This document shows, in pieces, positions 1-14,300 of a stretch of 64,000 bases of DNA (position 1 is the stretch's first letter; the number at the start of each line of letters is the position of its first letter). Source of the stretch: Setaria digitata (lineage: Eukaryota > Nematoda > Chromadorea > Rhabditida > Setariidae); contig RCAB01000211.1 of assembly GCA_003640385.1 (NCBI GenBank), positions 38,729 to 102,728 on the forward strand. Reading direction: 5' to 3'. The notes under the pieces are model-generated. The model made no database searches. It had not been told where the DNA came from and saw only the letters and a list, made by a program, of their open reading frames with translations. A program made the position numbers and the translations under genes.

Positions 1-89
1 AAAAAAAAGAACCGCATCCAGGTCAGTCATCTGGTATGAGCAATGAAGAAAACGAAATGGAAAGAGCAGTACTTTCATAAATAAGAAAC

Positions 90-3000
90 CTTTGAGGTGG
101 ATTTGTATTCATTGCTTTCTGATTGCGGGTTTTCGATTGATAAGAATGTGGGATTAGAGGTACTGCCGTAACCATAGGCTTTTGCCCCTGTACAGGCGGT
201 ATGCTGTGATAATGATGGTGTGTACCGGCAAAATTACCATCAGAATCCACCTTTTTCTTCCACCCTTGGTTTCCTTCTAACTGATAATAAAATCCGTTTG
301 AAGCTGTATCCAAGTACCTGGAATGAAAAATGCTAATTAACCCCGATGACTACATCGGAAACTGTCGTCTAACTGCTAGAGAGAAAGAGAAGGGGAGGGA
401 GTGACGGACGGCAGGAAAAAACGGAAAATATTATTCTTTCACTAACACCACCATCATCACCACCATCAACACAGGATGCAGTTCAACATGAATAAACGGA
501 AGAGTTAAGTTATTTAACGTTACGTTATAAAAACATATATACCTGTTTACAGAATAGAACACACACACACACACACACACACAGACACACACAGAGACAC
601 ACACACAGACACACACACAGACACACACAGACACGCACAGTACTCAGTGTTAGAGCAGCGGGTATAACTGCCAACATTAAGTGAATGAAATTAAGCACAA
701 GCGGCAAGACTAGATTTTTAGTAACATGAAGTGTCTATGATTGATGTTAATCCCAAAATACAGCATCACTTCACTGCTTCATAATAACAATTTATCACAC
801 CCCGTGACCTGGGAGAGAAATAATCTGTACCGCTAATGAAGCAAAAGATGGTATCGTTAAGGCAAAGAATTAAAAAATCATATGGCAATTTGAAGGTAAT
901 GGAATCACATCTACTAACTGAAAATTATATTAATACCAATTATATCTAAAAAGGGCTTACGAACGAATTAGGGAAGGGAAAAAATTGGCAGAGCAGCTAC
1001 AAGCTACTGACAACAATTCATACGACGAAAAGTTATTCTGCTGTTAGAACACAATTTTAGTTTTTATCTGGAATGGACAGTACAGTTTGTGAACACTTCA
1101 AGCCTATCATTTAAGCGCTATCAAACATAGCGGATAGATTATCCCGACTGTTTCGGTTACTTTCGGTTATGTTTCACGTCAAGTGATAAAAGTGATCAGT
1201 AATTTAGTGGTGCGAAGGAAAATGAGTGGATGTGCGAGAAAAAGTGAGCCAATCTAATAAAGAGCAGTTAAATTTGCTTGAGGAAGAAAAGAGACTTATG
1301 AGAGAAAGAGAATGGAGAAGAATGAAGAGAAGGATCGAAACATTTATGCTACTTAGTTAATAAGCCTTTTTTGAGATGACTTATACTAATTTTGTGATAA
1401 TTCAAGAACGATGCATTTTTGAAGGAAAAAATAGTTTGATTATACACAAAGATACATCACTGTCTGCAATGAAAGGAATGACTGCAAGAACAAAAAACAA
1501 GAACATTCTACTTGGGAGTTGAATAACCGTCGTGCAGTGATACGGCACCAGCCATGCAAAAGGAAGCAAGCACAGCTACCGAAGACAAACAAGAAAATAG
1601 GATAAAAGAGCTAGGTAGGGAAGCAATAAGACATCACAACATTACTTCCGACCAAACTAACAGGAGAGAACAGAAACGACAATGGGAAGGAATTCAGTTC
1701 AAATGAAATGTTTGAAGAGTGTAAAGAGTGAGAGGAGAGGGAAGGGAGAGAAGAGAAGTAGAAGAGAAAGTGGTGCAGAGAAATGGTGATGGAGATGGAG
1801 GAGTAGCAGCAGCAGGAGCAAGGGAATTTCGTTGCAGCTGGTCCAAAAAGAGTAATTGGAAGGAAGAACGAAAAGAGCGAATGGTTGTCGAGAGTGGGAT
1901 GGAGTGGAGAATTCAACAGGCCTGTGGAATTCCGAAACAGAAGAGTGTGAGGATGAGGACGGACTGGACAGGAGACAGGACAGCACTGTGTGTCGCACGG
2001 GTGGGCAAAGTGTGTTTGGCCAGACAGACACCGAGCCAGCTCGTTCACCCAGCCATCGATCCGTCTCCGTCGTCCCGAAGGCTGTACTGCTCTCGCCTCC
2101 CACTGTGACCCAGTGGGCAGTATCGTGACTGGTGGGCTGGGTTGGCAATCAGTAGCAATAGTGAAAGCAGACGGCGACAAATGTGTGTGTGCCGCTGCCG
2201 TCGCTACCCTGCCCGCCTTACACCAGCTCACCCCAGCTCGAAGCCCTCAAAGTTCGGTCCTTTTTTGCGATCGATTTCCTGCAATACCTGACATGACATG
2301 TCTAGGCCATCATCCTTTCGCCATCCAGTTACTCCCTCCTTTTATGTATCGCACACTTCAACCACTCAAAAGGTGTCTGCAACTAACCAAGCCTCCACAC
2401 CTCGGCCGTCGACACACGAACATCTATCTACTCTCCTCCCTCCCTCTCTCTGCGTATGTGATGAAGGGTGTTTGGCACACGCAGACAGACACACATCATG
2501 TTAGTCTCAGTGACACTATTTCGGCGAAATAGGAGAAACCTAACCCGAATGGATCAGGGGAGAGGGAAGTTCTGCCTCCAGAGTGCATGTCTCGTGCTAG
2601 CAAGTACCTACAACACTTAATGCAAGCATCCCTACCAGTACAAAATGCTGCCCTTTCACCTACCTAGATCTCTGCATTTCCTGCACTGTTATCACTTTAT
2701 CACCTTCACTTCTCACTATTGTTAAATGCTTACTGCTGAACTTCCTTTACATGCAGCACCGTCAGTGATCCGTAACTTATCAACACCTACTGAAGTCCTA
2801 ACCAATAACTGACCTGGAAGTTTCATCTACTGTAGAATTCCGAAAGAAGCTACTGCATAACCTCATATATCACGAAAAAGAATCCCCACTTGAAAGCTCA
2901 CACCATAATTCAAAACAAAATTATTACAGTCAGGAGGAAATACAAGGATCGACAAGAGTGTAATCGGAGAAAGGAAAATCAGCTTGAAATCAGCCCAGAC

Positions 3001-6000
3001 CTACCTACTCAACGAAACAGTAACTAGTTCAACAGACCAAATAAAGCTCACTAATTTCCTTCCCTTCCAGAGGAACGGCAGAACTTTTCTGTTTAGAGAA
3101 TTATGGAGCACTTGCATAAATCATAACAATTAGAAAAAAAACGAATCGGTAGGACTTGGAAAATCTAACTAGAAACCAAAATCTAGCGAAGATGCAGCGA
3201 AATATTCATATATATGTGGCTAAATATTTACGTGTAAACAAATGGATTTACACTTTTTCTCTTACTTTACGTAAATGAGTGTAAAGTGCTATCGGCAATT
3301 AGAGTCAGTGTTCTTGATCCATGTTATATATAGTCTGAAGTACAGAATCTGAAAGGAAAATACGTCCGCATCATAGGAACAAAAAAAGATAATACTTCAT
3401 ATGAAATAGAACATTTAATACCATCACAGATCTTAAATGCATCTGCCAGGGATAACGAGGGATGAGTAGGTAAGTAAAACCGCAACATTTTCTTGCACCG
3501 ACTGTAACAACAGAAAACAAGAAGACACACGTGCCATCGAATAAAAATACGCTTAGCATATTTCTTTTTTCGCTGTAAGTCGGTACCGGAAGAGTGAAGT
3601 GAGATTTAACCAAGTGCAACTGTTGCAAGTTTAAGATATCCAAATCAAATCACGGTTTTTCTTTCCCCAAACTCCATTCTCTGACTGGAGTACTACGATG
3701 CTTTGAAAACGATAGATTAGAAACTGAATACAGAGAAGCAACGGTTACTTTTCAAAAGCGAGACGGTTGAAACAACACCAGCAGCAGAAACACAACGCAA
3801 CAACATCTTACCAGTAGTCTTCCTCAGCGTACTCCTCACTGGCGGTAGCACATTCAGGACTGTACATAAGTGCGGGTGCAATGCATGATAATGGTTGTGC
3901 AGAACCCATCAAAGATACAGCCGCTAATGTTGTTGCGACTTTTGAGGTAATTTCGGTCGTTGAAGCAGGATCGGTGATCAGCCCATATGGTGGGTTGCAC
4001 TGTTCTTTTGTTGTTTGTTGTTGTCTCGCGAAGTTCGAACCTCTCCTGCTACAGTATTTCATTAGCACATTTGCTGCTGTTTCATGCTGATTCGCCTGAT
4101 ACGGCACATTTGAATGAACAGCTCATAATAAATTCCCTTTTTTCACGAACTGCTCTCCGTATCACAAGTTGAATTATTGAAAGGAATCGGGCTAGATGTG
4201 TCTATTTAATCTGTACGTCAAATGTAGCAAGAAATAATAAAACCACTAAATGAGACAACAAATCGGAAACAGAAAGACATAAAATCGACCGACTAGTAAT
4301 TTGTAAATGAAAAAGAGTTGACGAGCAATGCACGAACGAGCTATGTAAAAGTTGTAGCTAGCTATACAATAGTTCAGAAAAAATTTCTCTATTTCAGAGA
4401 AAGGCATGTGCTACAGCAAGCACACTTCACATTACTAGATGAGAAGAATTAGAAATGCAAATGTCTATTAACCCCAGAAAAAAGGAGCCTATGATGAATT
4501 TAAACGGAAAACACTCCTTATTCTTTTAAAGAACATATGCAGCGATCAACAGACAGGAAACTGACCTTCATAATAAATCTTATTAAAACAACAAAAACAG
4601 AAGAAACAAAGATTCTGAAAACCATCAAAAGATGTCCAAGTAAACCACAAGCGATAAATGGAACCTCTTTTTTTGAAGACCATAGGATTTTTTTCTCTAG
4701 TGACCGAAGTGCAAAGATCCGTCTAGAAACCTGTTTTTTGGTGGATGATCGCTCTTGACACCAGATCCAGTGTTTCCGCGCCTTCCCTGTCCCTCACGTC
4801 CTGCATAATCTACATCAATGTCCAGTTTCTTCCATGCCTTGCCACCTCTGTTACTTTTGATTCCATTCCCAATATTCTCATTCTCTTTGTCTCTATCTTG
4901 TCTAACATCCTGAAATATACTCCTGATTATTTATGTTCACCTGCAAAGCAATTTCACGGTATTCCAGTTAAAGAAAACTACCTTCGTCATCGTATAAAGC
5001 CATTAAGAACCCAATCCTTAACAGCCCTATATTTAAAAATGCTTTATTTCCAAAAGCCAATAAAGACAACTATCTAAAAAAAAAAAAAAAAAAAACTAAA
5101 TACGGGGAAACATGTCCCCAGGTAAGCCGATCCTACCAATGGTGAATCAAGTTAGCAACACTTCAGTCAGAACAAAAATTTTAAATACCACACAACATAC
5201 TGCCTCAGAACTGTTCGTAGCAGCAGTGTCAATAACTTTCATCATTTCATGGCTAACAGCAGCCCCCTTCATACTCGTATTACTTATCGTGCTGTCCTGC
5301 CTCAGTTCTTCACTGACGGCTTCATTTAATGACGGCCAAGCCTTATCATCCACATCTGTTGCCTTAAAAAAATACGTCTGGCTGAAACTTATCATTGCAA
5401 ATATTCAAATATGAAAGGCAAAAATACATATAACTGGTGTGGTTCAAAACCAAGTCTGTTAATCTTAAGTTTGTCTTAATTTTATGGAAACCTATATTCA
5501 TCAGACCAACAACAAAGTAACCGCAAAAACCCAAAAAGAAAATCCCAGCACCATGAGAAAATTAATTTTTCTAGAAAAAAGGACAATATGTTTAGAAATT
5601 AAAACCAGATAATATTAGAAAAAAAAAAGAAAAAACAATATCAAAGTGTCAAAGATAGTGTTTTAAGCTGCAGATTCTACACTTCGCAATTTGTAAGCTT
5701 TAAAGTTAGATGTGTAAGAACGCACCTAAAGAATGAAAATAACAGATATCAAAAATCCAATCATTTCAAAAATTAGTACCTAAAGAAGTGTTAGTAGTAC
5801 ATCAGTTGCATGCACTGTGTGATAGTTTCTGAGTCTAAAGTGAAATTTGTCTCATACCAACAACTTTGTTCATTCGTGCACTCGCCATTATAAATATATA
5901 AACTCGAAGTGATATGATGAACTTTCTTAGATATAAGGGAAACATGCATTTGCAGGTGTAAGTCTACACCTGAATGCGATGGTAATCACGCAAGAAAAAT

Positions 6001-8376
6001 AGGGTGAAGACGAAAATGGCGATAAGATAATGGAGAAACGTGAAAGCACGTACTACGACTATGTTACCTTTGGACACCTAGACCCAGAGCAGCTTCAACA
6101 TTAGAAAATAAGATTTCGACAATATCACACTTGCATGTAATGGATACGTACTTCGATATCAATTTGCTCTCCCTGTTTTGTTGTTTGACCTGACTGATAA
6201 GGTCTCGCCATTTTCTTTGAAATATTTCCATCTGTGGATTTTAGCGTGTTCTGAGCCATTGACTGAATAAAGCAGACCGATAATGAATGTTTTGCAGAGG
6301 CATGTTATTTGTTACATATTATGTGATCTGTATAAAAATTTTAAATCATCAACTAAAGTCGACCATGAAAAGAATGTTCAAGTTGTAATTTGTAATTGTC
6401 AAGTCATGCGGAAAGAGGCGAAGTGCACAACCCACAAGTCGAAAATTACTGTCGGACAGAACCCATATTGTAAAAATTGAAGAAAAAATCGAGAAATACA
6501 CAAACTTCAACAAATTTTCCCCTTACAATTTTCATTACTATTGTTACTACTAAATAAATCCGAGTTGTTGTCTCAAAAAGCACATTTTTCAAGTGCAACA
6601 TGCAATATAATCCGGACATATCATGAACTGCAATAGCGAAGGACAGGCAAAACTAAGGGTCAAATGTAGTGACATGATTATAGCAATATACGGGCAATGA
6701 AATCTTAAAGGCAAGAGACATCGAATATTACCATAGTTTAGAAAAATTCCAATTTTATACCCAAAAATTTCGAACTCATAGCCCTCGCTTAATATCTGGC
6801 GGACAAGTTCATTAATAAAGATGGCATTTCACAATGCATTCGAAGGAGCCAGTATTTTTCTAATCAGCTAGTATTTTTTGATCCTTCTACTGAAAGCTTT
6901 AAAACGACGTTTGATTACAAATAAGCGAAAAGCGGCTAACAACTTATTAATTCGAACCACACAAGTGAAATTGTACGGTGTTAATGTTAATACTTCTACG
7001 AACCATTTCTGTCCTGCTATTTTCCGAAATGATTCGTCGCATGGAAATCACCAAAAAAAAATTGAATTAATGTAAAGAACTTCTTGATCTTCTACTAAAA
7101 CTTACCTTCACAATAATATCTTTATCAGCCTCCATCGTTTTCAAAGACGGTGATATTTCTTCGGAATTGACTTCATCTTTTACTGAGGAAATACGAGAGT
7201 TCGAGACACCGCTTTCTTCCTTTGAATCCTTTGTTTCTAAATGCATGAACTTCCGGATTTTGCACATAAAACTTTAATGAGACGTGCAAAGCAGCAAGAA
7301 TCTTTCACAGTGAAATAAACTGAGGAAAAGAGCGGTGTCAACATTTTAATACAAGGTAACCTAAATTTTCATATATTAAACCCATACTAGAAATATAAGA
7401 TTGAGCTGATCAACTGCGAGAAAAATAAGTGGACGAAGTGCAGCAAAGAAATCTAGAAAAGTATGAAAATTACATGCTTTCGACAAGCCTGACGAAGTAA
7501 AGTTTTTTTATAAAAAGACACATTAATGTGTGAAAGGAGACATAAAAGGCAAAAAGATCCAGCTTGCCTGTTATGGACTGCTTGAACCAGGCATTTACAG
7601 CTGGAAGTGGGGCAGGACCCAAAACCACTTCAGGTTGCTGCTCCGCATGTGTTTCGTTTTCTTCTTTGCCGGCCGATGATACATTATCATCCTAGAAAAA
7701 AAAATCATTCTCAACTTATTCATTACCTAGCTTAATTTTTAGGAATGATCTTTCAACTTGTAACTTCACTCAAAAATAGAACATACTTAACACTAAAAAA
7801 TACCGTGACGACAAAGTATTTGTGATGAAAAGTGAATTTTTTCCTTATCTTTTAAACTGCATATTTTATTTTTAATGGAAATGTAAATGCCATTGCTAAC
7901 CATCGTATGAAAATATAAAAAGGGAAGGCTTATACTGAAATAACCTTTCGAGAGCGGTCATTTCTGGGTCGTGGTTTATTACGTCGCATTTGGTGATGTT
8001 GGTTTTGGTGTGATCCAATCTGCATCGGACGGTGAATATTACTATCTGAGTCCGATTTTCGTTCTTCAGCAAATCGCTGGTGTGCAGCACCATCGCTACT
8101 TTTACCGCAAAAATTCAATACAGTAGCTACCGCTGTACCGCCTGATCCTTCTGGTGTGGTGCTACTCGTATGATTTTCAGAATCTATTGCAGCGATGTTT
8201 ATATCTGTGATCGGATTGCACACCGCTGCACTAGCAGTAGTAGCTGAGGCAACAGCTGTAGCGACAGTAGGTTGTGTTATTGCAATACCTCCAGATATAT
8301 TTCCACTGCCACTACCATTTGTATCGACAGTTCCGGATACAATCCGTGCAAATGTTAATTGTGGCTTATTTGCCAT
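90..8376 (-). CDS. larp-1: La-related protein 1 (LARP1)-like, N-terminal half, runs off left edge
   Basis: LARP1 is a cytoplasmic RNA-binding protein that controls 5'TOP mRNA translation and stability. Eight exons join in phase: 8376-7945 (start), 7691-7568, 7236-7106, 6262-6152, 5362-5201, 4909-4731, 4045-3812 and 317-90, about 530 residues. The visible part is the low-complexity N-terminal region. It starts MANKPQLTFARIVSG and contains PAPLPAVNAWFK, AWPSLNEA, KAWKKLDIDVDY and then YWYLDTASNGFYYQ. Short Pro/Asn-Trp, WPSL and KKW-type blocks in this order are what I associate with LARP1 upstream of its La motif. The La motif itself and the C-terminal DM15 repeats would lie beyond base 1, so the assignment is probable, not proven. 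The acceptor-like TTTCTCAG about 25 nt upstream of the ATG suggests trans-splicing or a 5'UTR intron. The second intron has a GC donor. The intron between 317 and 3812 is 3.5 kb and holds a CA microsatellite and a GC-rich island. Confidence 0.62.
559..642. repeat. Interrupted (CA)n microsatellite in LARP1 intron
   Basis: Mostly CA dinucleotides interrupted by CAGA units. It creates the Cys-Val-rich open frames seen on the minus strand, which are not genes. Confidence 0.9.
1690..2530. other. GC-rich island inside the large LARP1 intron
   Basis: This stretch is clearly richer in G and C than its surroundings and is open in several frames on both strands. The left side is purine-rich (GGAGA type) and the right side has Ser/Thr-rich and CTCC runs. 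None of the translations has recognisable domain content. It may be an internal promoter for a shorter LARP1 transcript or an unannotated 5' exon, but nothing in the bases proves either. Confidence 0.35.
5077..5095. repeat. Poly-A tract in LARP1 intron
   Basis: A run of about 19 A between two LARP1 exons. Confidence 0.8.
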
Positions 8377-8401
8377 AAAAAAAAATTCGGACGATGTTTC
8401 G

Positions 8402-11342
8402 CTGAGAAAGACCTTAAACCTAAATCTGAAAGTAAAAAATTGAGTAAATTCGAAATCTATTATAACAAAAAGAATCGTACCGCTGATATCTTGAGAACCT
8501 AGTCTGGCTTCTCCTTCCCACTTAGCCCCTACCTTCCTCAATTCATGATCAAGCATCTAATGTGCAGAATATCTTTTCCTGTAATACTTTGCTAAAGATC
8601 GCAGCACCGTTTTTCAGATTGAAAAACTGATTGTGCGTTTCCAAAAATTATACCAATTTATGAAATAAACGGCGCTCTATCGTGAGACAGCAGAATTACA
8701 TTTAACTGATGTTCAGGCCTTTCATGTAGAAATAGTCTGCCCTCATGTTGTTTGTCGTCGATAATACAATCACACATCATTGTCTCAATCAAAAGAAAAA
8801 TTCAAAAACGAATAGTTACTAATTGGACAGCTCTTTTGATCAGCAGAATTATTACACTCATTTCACCGAATTATTCCAATAACTTCATGAGACTCAAATG
8901 AAGAGTAAACAGAGAATTTTAGAAATGAATAGTACGAAGAAAGATTGAATTTCTCCTGAGCCATTTGTAATCATACAAGTCATCAGTTGCATTCATGAAA
9001 CGACGCCTTAATCCACTGCATTTAATTCAACCTGGCAGTCCTCAAGAGTTCCTCACGTACGTGCAATTGAATAAAAGACACATTACGAAGTGAACTTACA
9101 GCAGTGGAGCGAATTTTACAATCAGAAGTTAAGCGTGTAAGTGCGACAACAAACAGCAAAATTTCCGCAAAAACAATCAGTTACCTCCCTCAGACCTTCC
9201 CTCCTCCTCCTTCCTCTCTTCTCTTTCCCCAAGCTTCCCCTTCTCTCTCCTCTAGCAACCTCCTTTTCCTCCGTCATTCACTTCTCTCTAACCTTCCCTC
9301 CTTCCCTCATCTGTATTTGCTCGTTTCTTGTAAAATAAAATGTACAACGTTACTCACTCACTACAACCAAAATCAAAAACGTGCATTACGTCAAAGTTGC
9401 AAATGGTATACAGAATCAGTTGCGCTGTAACGTAAGTCCACGCAGTTCAGGATGGATCACGTAACTGTAACCACCAACAAAGTAATCCTAAAATTGGACG
9501 ATCAGTATAGCAATGTGAATGGAACAAATCGTAGCATATACTTTAGTAGGACTGTATGGCGTACTATCAACGTGACTTAACTGACATATTCAAACCATAG
9601 ATATCTCCATACAATCACCACAGGGAACGCCATCCATTTGTCATCGTGTTGTTTCATAACGTATCCATTCGTTTTGCCTTCTATCCATAAAGATACGTCG
9701 TCATGGTGGTGCACCCCTTATATACACACCTATTGTTCCTGTATCGAGACGTCACACACATGCATAAGCATTTAAACACACCACTGTCGTCCCCTCTGTG
9801 CTCCGACACACAAACCACATCACATAAGCATTGTTCTACACACGTCCACCACGTACACATACAGGTCGGACTACGCTCACAAGCGTGACTCGCTACTCTA
9901 CTTACACGTCACACACGTACTCGAAGAGAAAACACACACACGTATGTATGCACACGTGTCCATATACACGCTGTATGAAGTGAGCCAGTTTCGTTTGATC
10001 TATACAATTTGGAGCTGTAATAAGCGGCGGAGATTTTGGCATTTTGCCCGGATGACGGTATTACGGTAGATGGAAACATTGTATTGCGTTGTGCCGGCGC
10101 GGGTCAGGTGGAGGTCATGAACATTATAGGTTGTTCACTTTACTTGCTAAAAAGAGGGAATTTTTCGTATTTTATTCGAGAGTTTCGCCACCTGTTCTGA
10201 CATGTCAGAAAGTTTGAAAATTTCGAATTTTTCTGTTAAAAGTAACGGTCCTTGGAGCCTGCATGCATTTATTTTTTATCATTTCTCTGCTTATTTTCCG
10301 ACTCCTTGAAACTTTTTGCTCTGCCTGCTACAAATTATCTTTCACCCCTAGTAGGATGATTAGCAAAACCGTGTTTCTTTTTTGGTTCAAGTACCACAAT
10401 TGCCACCAGAAAGAAATTAGAAGATGTTCGTGGAAGCATTGAGAATAAACATTAACTACTTTATTTTTTCACTTTGTTTTTTCGTCAAGCCACCATCCAT
10501 AAGCAATCTCAGTTCCTGTAATAAAATTTTGTTTGTAATACAAGAAAATATTCAACCAGAAAGGCTGCAGCTAATATGCTCGACAGACATTTTCTTTGAA
10601 AAGGATCAAAAGGTCAAGTTAGAGCTTTTATCCATATCGGAGTCAGTTGGAAATGAACCTTCACATCAGTATGTTGGGATCGTGTGAGCTTGTTTTCGAG
10701 GAGCATTCATTATTTAAGCCATATATTTTTCAATCATGAGCATTTGCCGGAATGGCACTATATCAATTATCCATAAAATCTTGGAAATAATAGACCCGAA
10801 TCAAAATACCACCACTCAATAGTCCGATTACTCCATCATATATATATATATATATATAAATATATATAAAACTTTCCTATTAAATGGATAAAACTGTTCT
10901 TTCAATGAATATTTAATAATTGAACAAGATAAGGAGAACAATATTACACAAGATGAAACGAGGATAGCCATAACACTGAGTTCAATTTTTTGACAAATCC
11001 TGAATCAAGCCTATTTTCTCCTTTGACAACCGATAAGCTATTAAAGTAGTAAGATAGTGCATCACAACTTAGATAAGAAGTAAAGCGAAAGGATTTTTCA
11101 GCAACCTGGAAATATGCGCATATCTTGCTTAAAGTGCTCGTTTCAAATCGTTCAAATTTTAGTTTTGAAATTTCCAATCATCTCCCCAGAAGTTTCAGGG
11201 TGTAATACCAGCGTTCAGTTCTCGAGCTGCTTGCTTCCACATCGCCCGGTCTTCCGTCACCCAATACCTGTAGTGGTAGCGCGCACACTTTATGGTCTCA
11301 ATCATAATGAAATGAAATTAACCAAAAATAAACACTTTGTTA
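8402..11342. other. Intergenic region between LARP1 5' end and BUB1 3' end
   Basis: No supported gene. It holds a CT-rich tract at about 9184-9310, a CACA/ACGT-rich tract at about 9703-9970 and a TA microsatellite at 10838-10868. The open frames in the pyrimidine tract are compositional. The LARP1 promoter must lie at its left end. Confidence 0.5.
10838..10868. repeat. (TA)n microsatellite
   Basis: An alternating TA run interrupted by one AAA. Confidence 0.85.
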
Positions 11343-14300
11343 TTAAATGAACATAACGCACTTAATACTGTTTTCAAGACCATCAGTCATTGTCGACCAT
11401 TTGGGAAATGATTCACAATCTGGTATGTTCATGCACATATCGAATATATCTTCCAGTAGCTCTTTCTGGGGCCAGCGTCTGCAAAAAGATGTGTTGACCG
11501 TAACTTTAAGCTCTTTTATTTATTTTTTTGCCAAAAATGTCAAACCTATACAGGCTTCTGAACAAAAAACACATTAGCAAGATGAGTAGATGGTATATAT
11601 GGTCGCAGTTAATGCTGCTTAGAAATCAAAATTCACATATAACTTGTGTCAACTTTAAGAAATTAGGGGTTTGTTAAATTGCACAATAAAGTTCGAAGGA
11701 AACCTTTTCATCACAGATGTTGCGCTGTATCGCCCGGACGTATTTCTGAACGTCTTCATATACTTTCCATATATTACAACATGAAGCGTTGAAATAAATC
11801 CATAAAAATCAGTTTGGTATGTCCACGGTCGACCGTCCTCAATTCAGCAGTTGAGCAATTGATAAGAAGATATTGTTTGTGGAGAATGTTACCATAAGAA
11901 TTTCTTTTCGCTTCTCAAAAATATATCATTTGCTTGAGTAAAATCTTACTTGCATTTCAGAACAATCAAAAGCAACGGTGCCTGCCTTTCCTCGGAAAGT
12001 GCATCCCTTGAAGTAACTCATATCGATAGCACGTCCCCAATCAATTAGTTTCAGCGTAAAAGAATTTTTATCGAGAATTTGTTCTAATTTGGCATCTTCG
12101 TTTAATCTAAATAGAATTACATGTATGATAATGGAAATCCAAAAATGTCGAAAGGAAAACGACAGTTAACCGATGAAGGATCATGAAGTTATCCGGTTTA
12201 ACATCTCCATGTATTATTTGAGCGTTATGCACTGCCTCGAGTATTCGACCGATCTCCCAGCCGAGGTAAGTTGCTAAGAGACCTGAACATGACATCTTCT
12301 TGGCTTGTAATTTATTAACCATATCCTGAAATGTTAATATGAGATTAAGATGAAGGAACTCTTGAGAATCGGTTGGAAACTGGAAGGGTTAAAGTAAAAG
12401 ATAGGAAGTAAAAGATAGGCATCTAGGTTTCTTAAAACAAATTAAGAAACTTGTTTCAAAAATTGCAAATTAAAATCTTGTCTGAAAATCTTCAAGATTC
12501 GACGGAATGGAAAAAGACCCACAAGAAGGTTTCCATAGCTATGATATTCATAAACAATAGCACTGGCATTTAAAAAAATGTAAGCGTCGCGAATATTCAT
12601 TATACCCTCCAGCATCATTTTGGGCATTCGATTACGCAGTGTTTCACATGCATAAACCTCCCATCTGCATGCTGGCATTTCAAACTGCAATTTGATAAAA
12701 GTATTATTATGAAATTCAAAAAGATATTTATAAAGAGAATTACTTTATCTGCAAAAATTGTAAATCCTAAAAAGCAAAGTCGTTTAAGCCAAAGAGATCA
12801 AGATCTAAGATTCCTTTATGAAATTAAGACATTTAAAAAAATACCTTTACTGCATAGACACTGCCATCTTCAGATTTGCTTTTATAAACTTTGGCAAAAC
12901 CGCCCTCCCCAATCAAGCACTCAACATCAAACCGTTCACCTCCTAAAATCAAGGCAGCACCAGGATTAAGGCGGCTGCACTTTTCCTGTAAAATACAGCC
13001 ATTTAACCTTTACAAGCATTTAAAATTACTGAAGCATTACTGCAACGACAAATTTTCATCTATAGAAAATGAATTACCGGAAAGTCGTGAACATTTGTTG
13101 GACAAAAACGTCGACTAGCCATAATTTTGTTCCGTAATTTTTCATCCCAAGGATTTATTTCAGATTCAATATTTGATCTGCAATGGATCTATTTTCTTTC
13201 CTCAATGAAATATTTCGAAAACAAATTGGTCTTTTTGAAAGGCAGTATTATCTAGACGTGAAACCACACTAAAATCATAAACTGTGCGGAAACGTGGCAC
13301 ACTAACTTCAATCCTTCACTAGTAGGTTCATTCGTATCCTCCTCACTTGGAGCAAGTGATAATCGACGTAGCTCTTCATTGATATTGCCGTTAGCACTAA
13401 GCGTTGTTCTTTTATTTCCAACGATATTTTCAACACCAATTTTTTGAGACAATTTTGTTAGAGTATCTCGACGTTGCTAGAAATGACTCCCGATAAAGCT
13501 GATAGATTAATTTGTATTCTTTCCAACATTATTTCTTGCGACTGTAGTTTTATTTTGTAGAAAATACTGATTCAAAAACGAACTTCAGACATACTCATTC
13601 GTCTACCAAAGGCAGTATTTGCAGTTAGAACTTCATCAAACACCGCTTTCTGGAAAAAATGGTCAGCTGCGCTTGAGGGAGGTGATCCTAAATGAATTTG
13701 AAATTAATTCAGAAAGTAATGTAAGTTTCTGGCGAACAGAAATCACTTTCACTGACCTTTCATCGGATCTTCGATAGGAGGCGCAAAGGTGCTTGCCGGT
13801 GTTGACGTCACTGCTCCTGTTTTGGCCATTTTATTCAAGCCTGCCAATGTTTCTTCATCAACACGATCAGGAAGAGGAAGTTTCGTTCCTGAAAAGCATG
13901 AGAAACAGGGAAATAAGAATTCATTTTAATAATATACTCAGTTTATATATATGTGATACCCTTTTTTTCTGACGTTCAAAAGGATGTCCCAAAACGATTT
14001 GAAAACTAAAATTTTTCATGAAGGCTTATTCTTACCTTTCTGTTGTTCCACTTCTACCAGTATCTCGTTATTTTGCTCATGAGACGTGCTTGCAGCTTTC
14101 CCAAAAACAGATGAGCGACGAGAATGGGCGATTGTCGCTGGCTACAAAAACAAAGAGTCACCATTAACACCTGAGGGTAAAGCAATATATTATATATCAA
14201 GTCTCTTTTTACAATATAAACTTATGACCCTTTTTGATTCGGTTACAAATTCTGCTGAAAATTTTTTGCCAAGTATTTCCTTACCTTTTCTTTCACTATT

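Noticed and set aside
431..707. Minus-strand open frames rich in Cys-Val
   Set aside because: Pure translation of the CA microsatellite.
4021..4060. GTTCGAA motif suggesting a tRNA T-loop
   Set aside because: Lies inside a LARP1 coding exon and no cloverleaf could be drawn.
4745..5077. Plus-strand 110-codon open frame resembling a membrane protein
   Set aside because: It is the antisense of the LARP1 exon 4731-4909, whose minus-strand frame fits in phase with both neighbours.
5112..5414. Plus-strand open frame with hydrophobic runs
   Set aside because: Antisense of the LARP1 exon at 5201-5362.
9104..9430. Ser/Pro/Leu-rich open frames
   Set aside because: Produced by a CT-rich tract; no sign of splicing or domains.
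10424..10687. Plus-strand 87-codon open frame between LARP1 and BUB1
   Set aside because: No family features and no supporting splice or promoter signals; length is within chance for AT-rich sequence.
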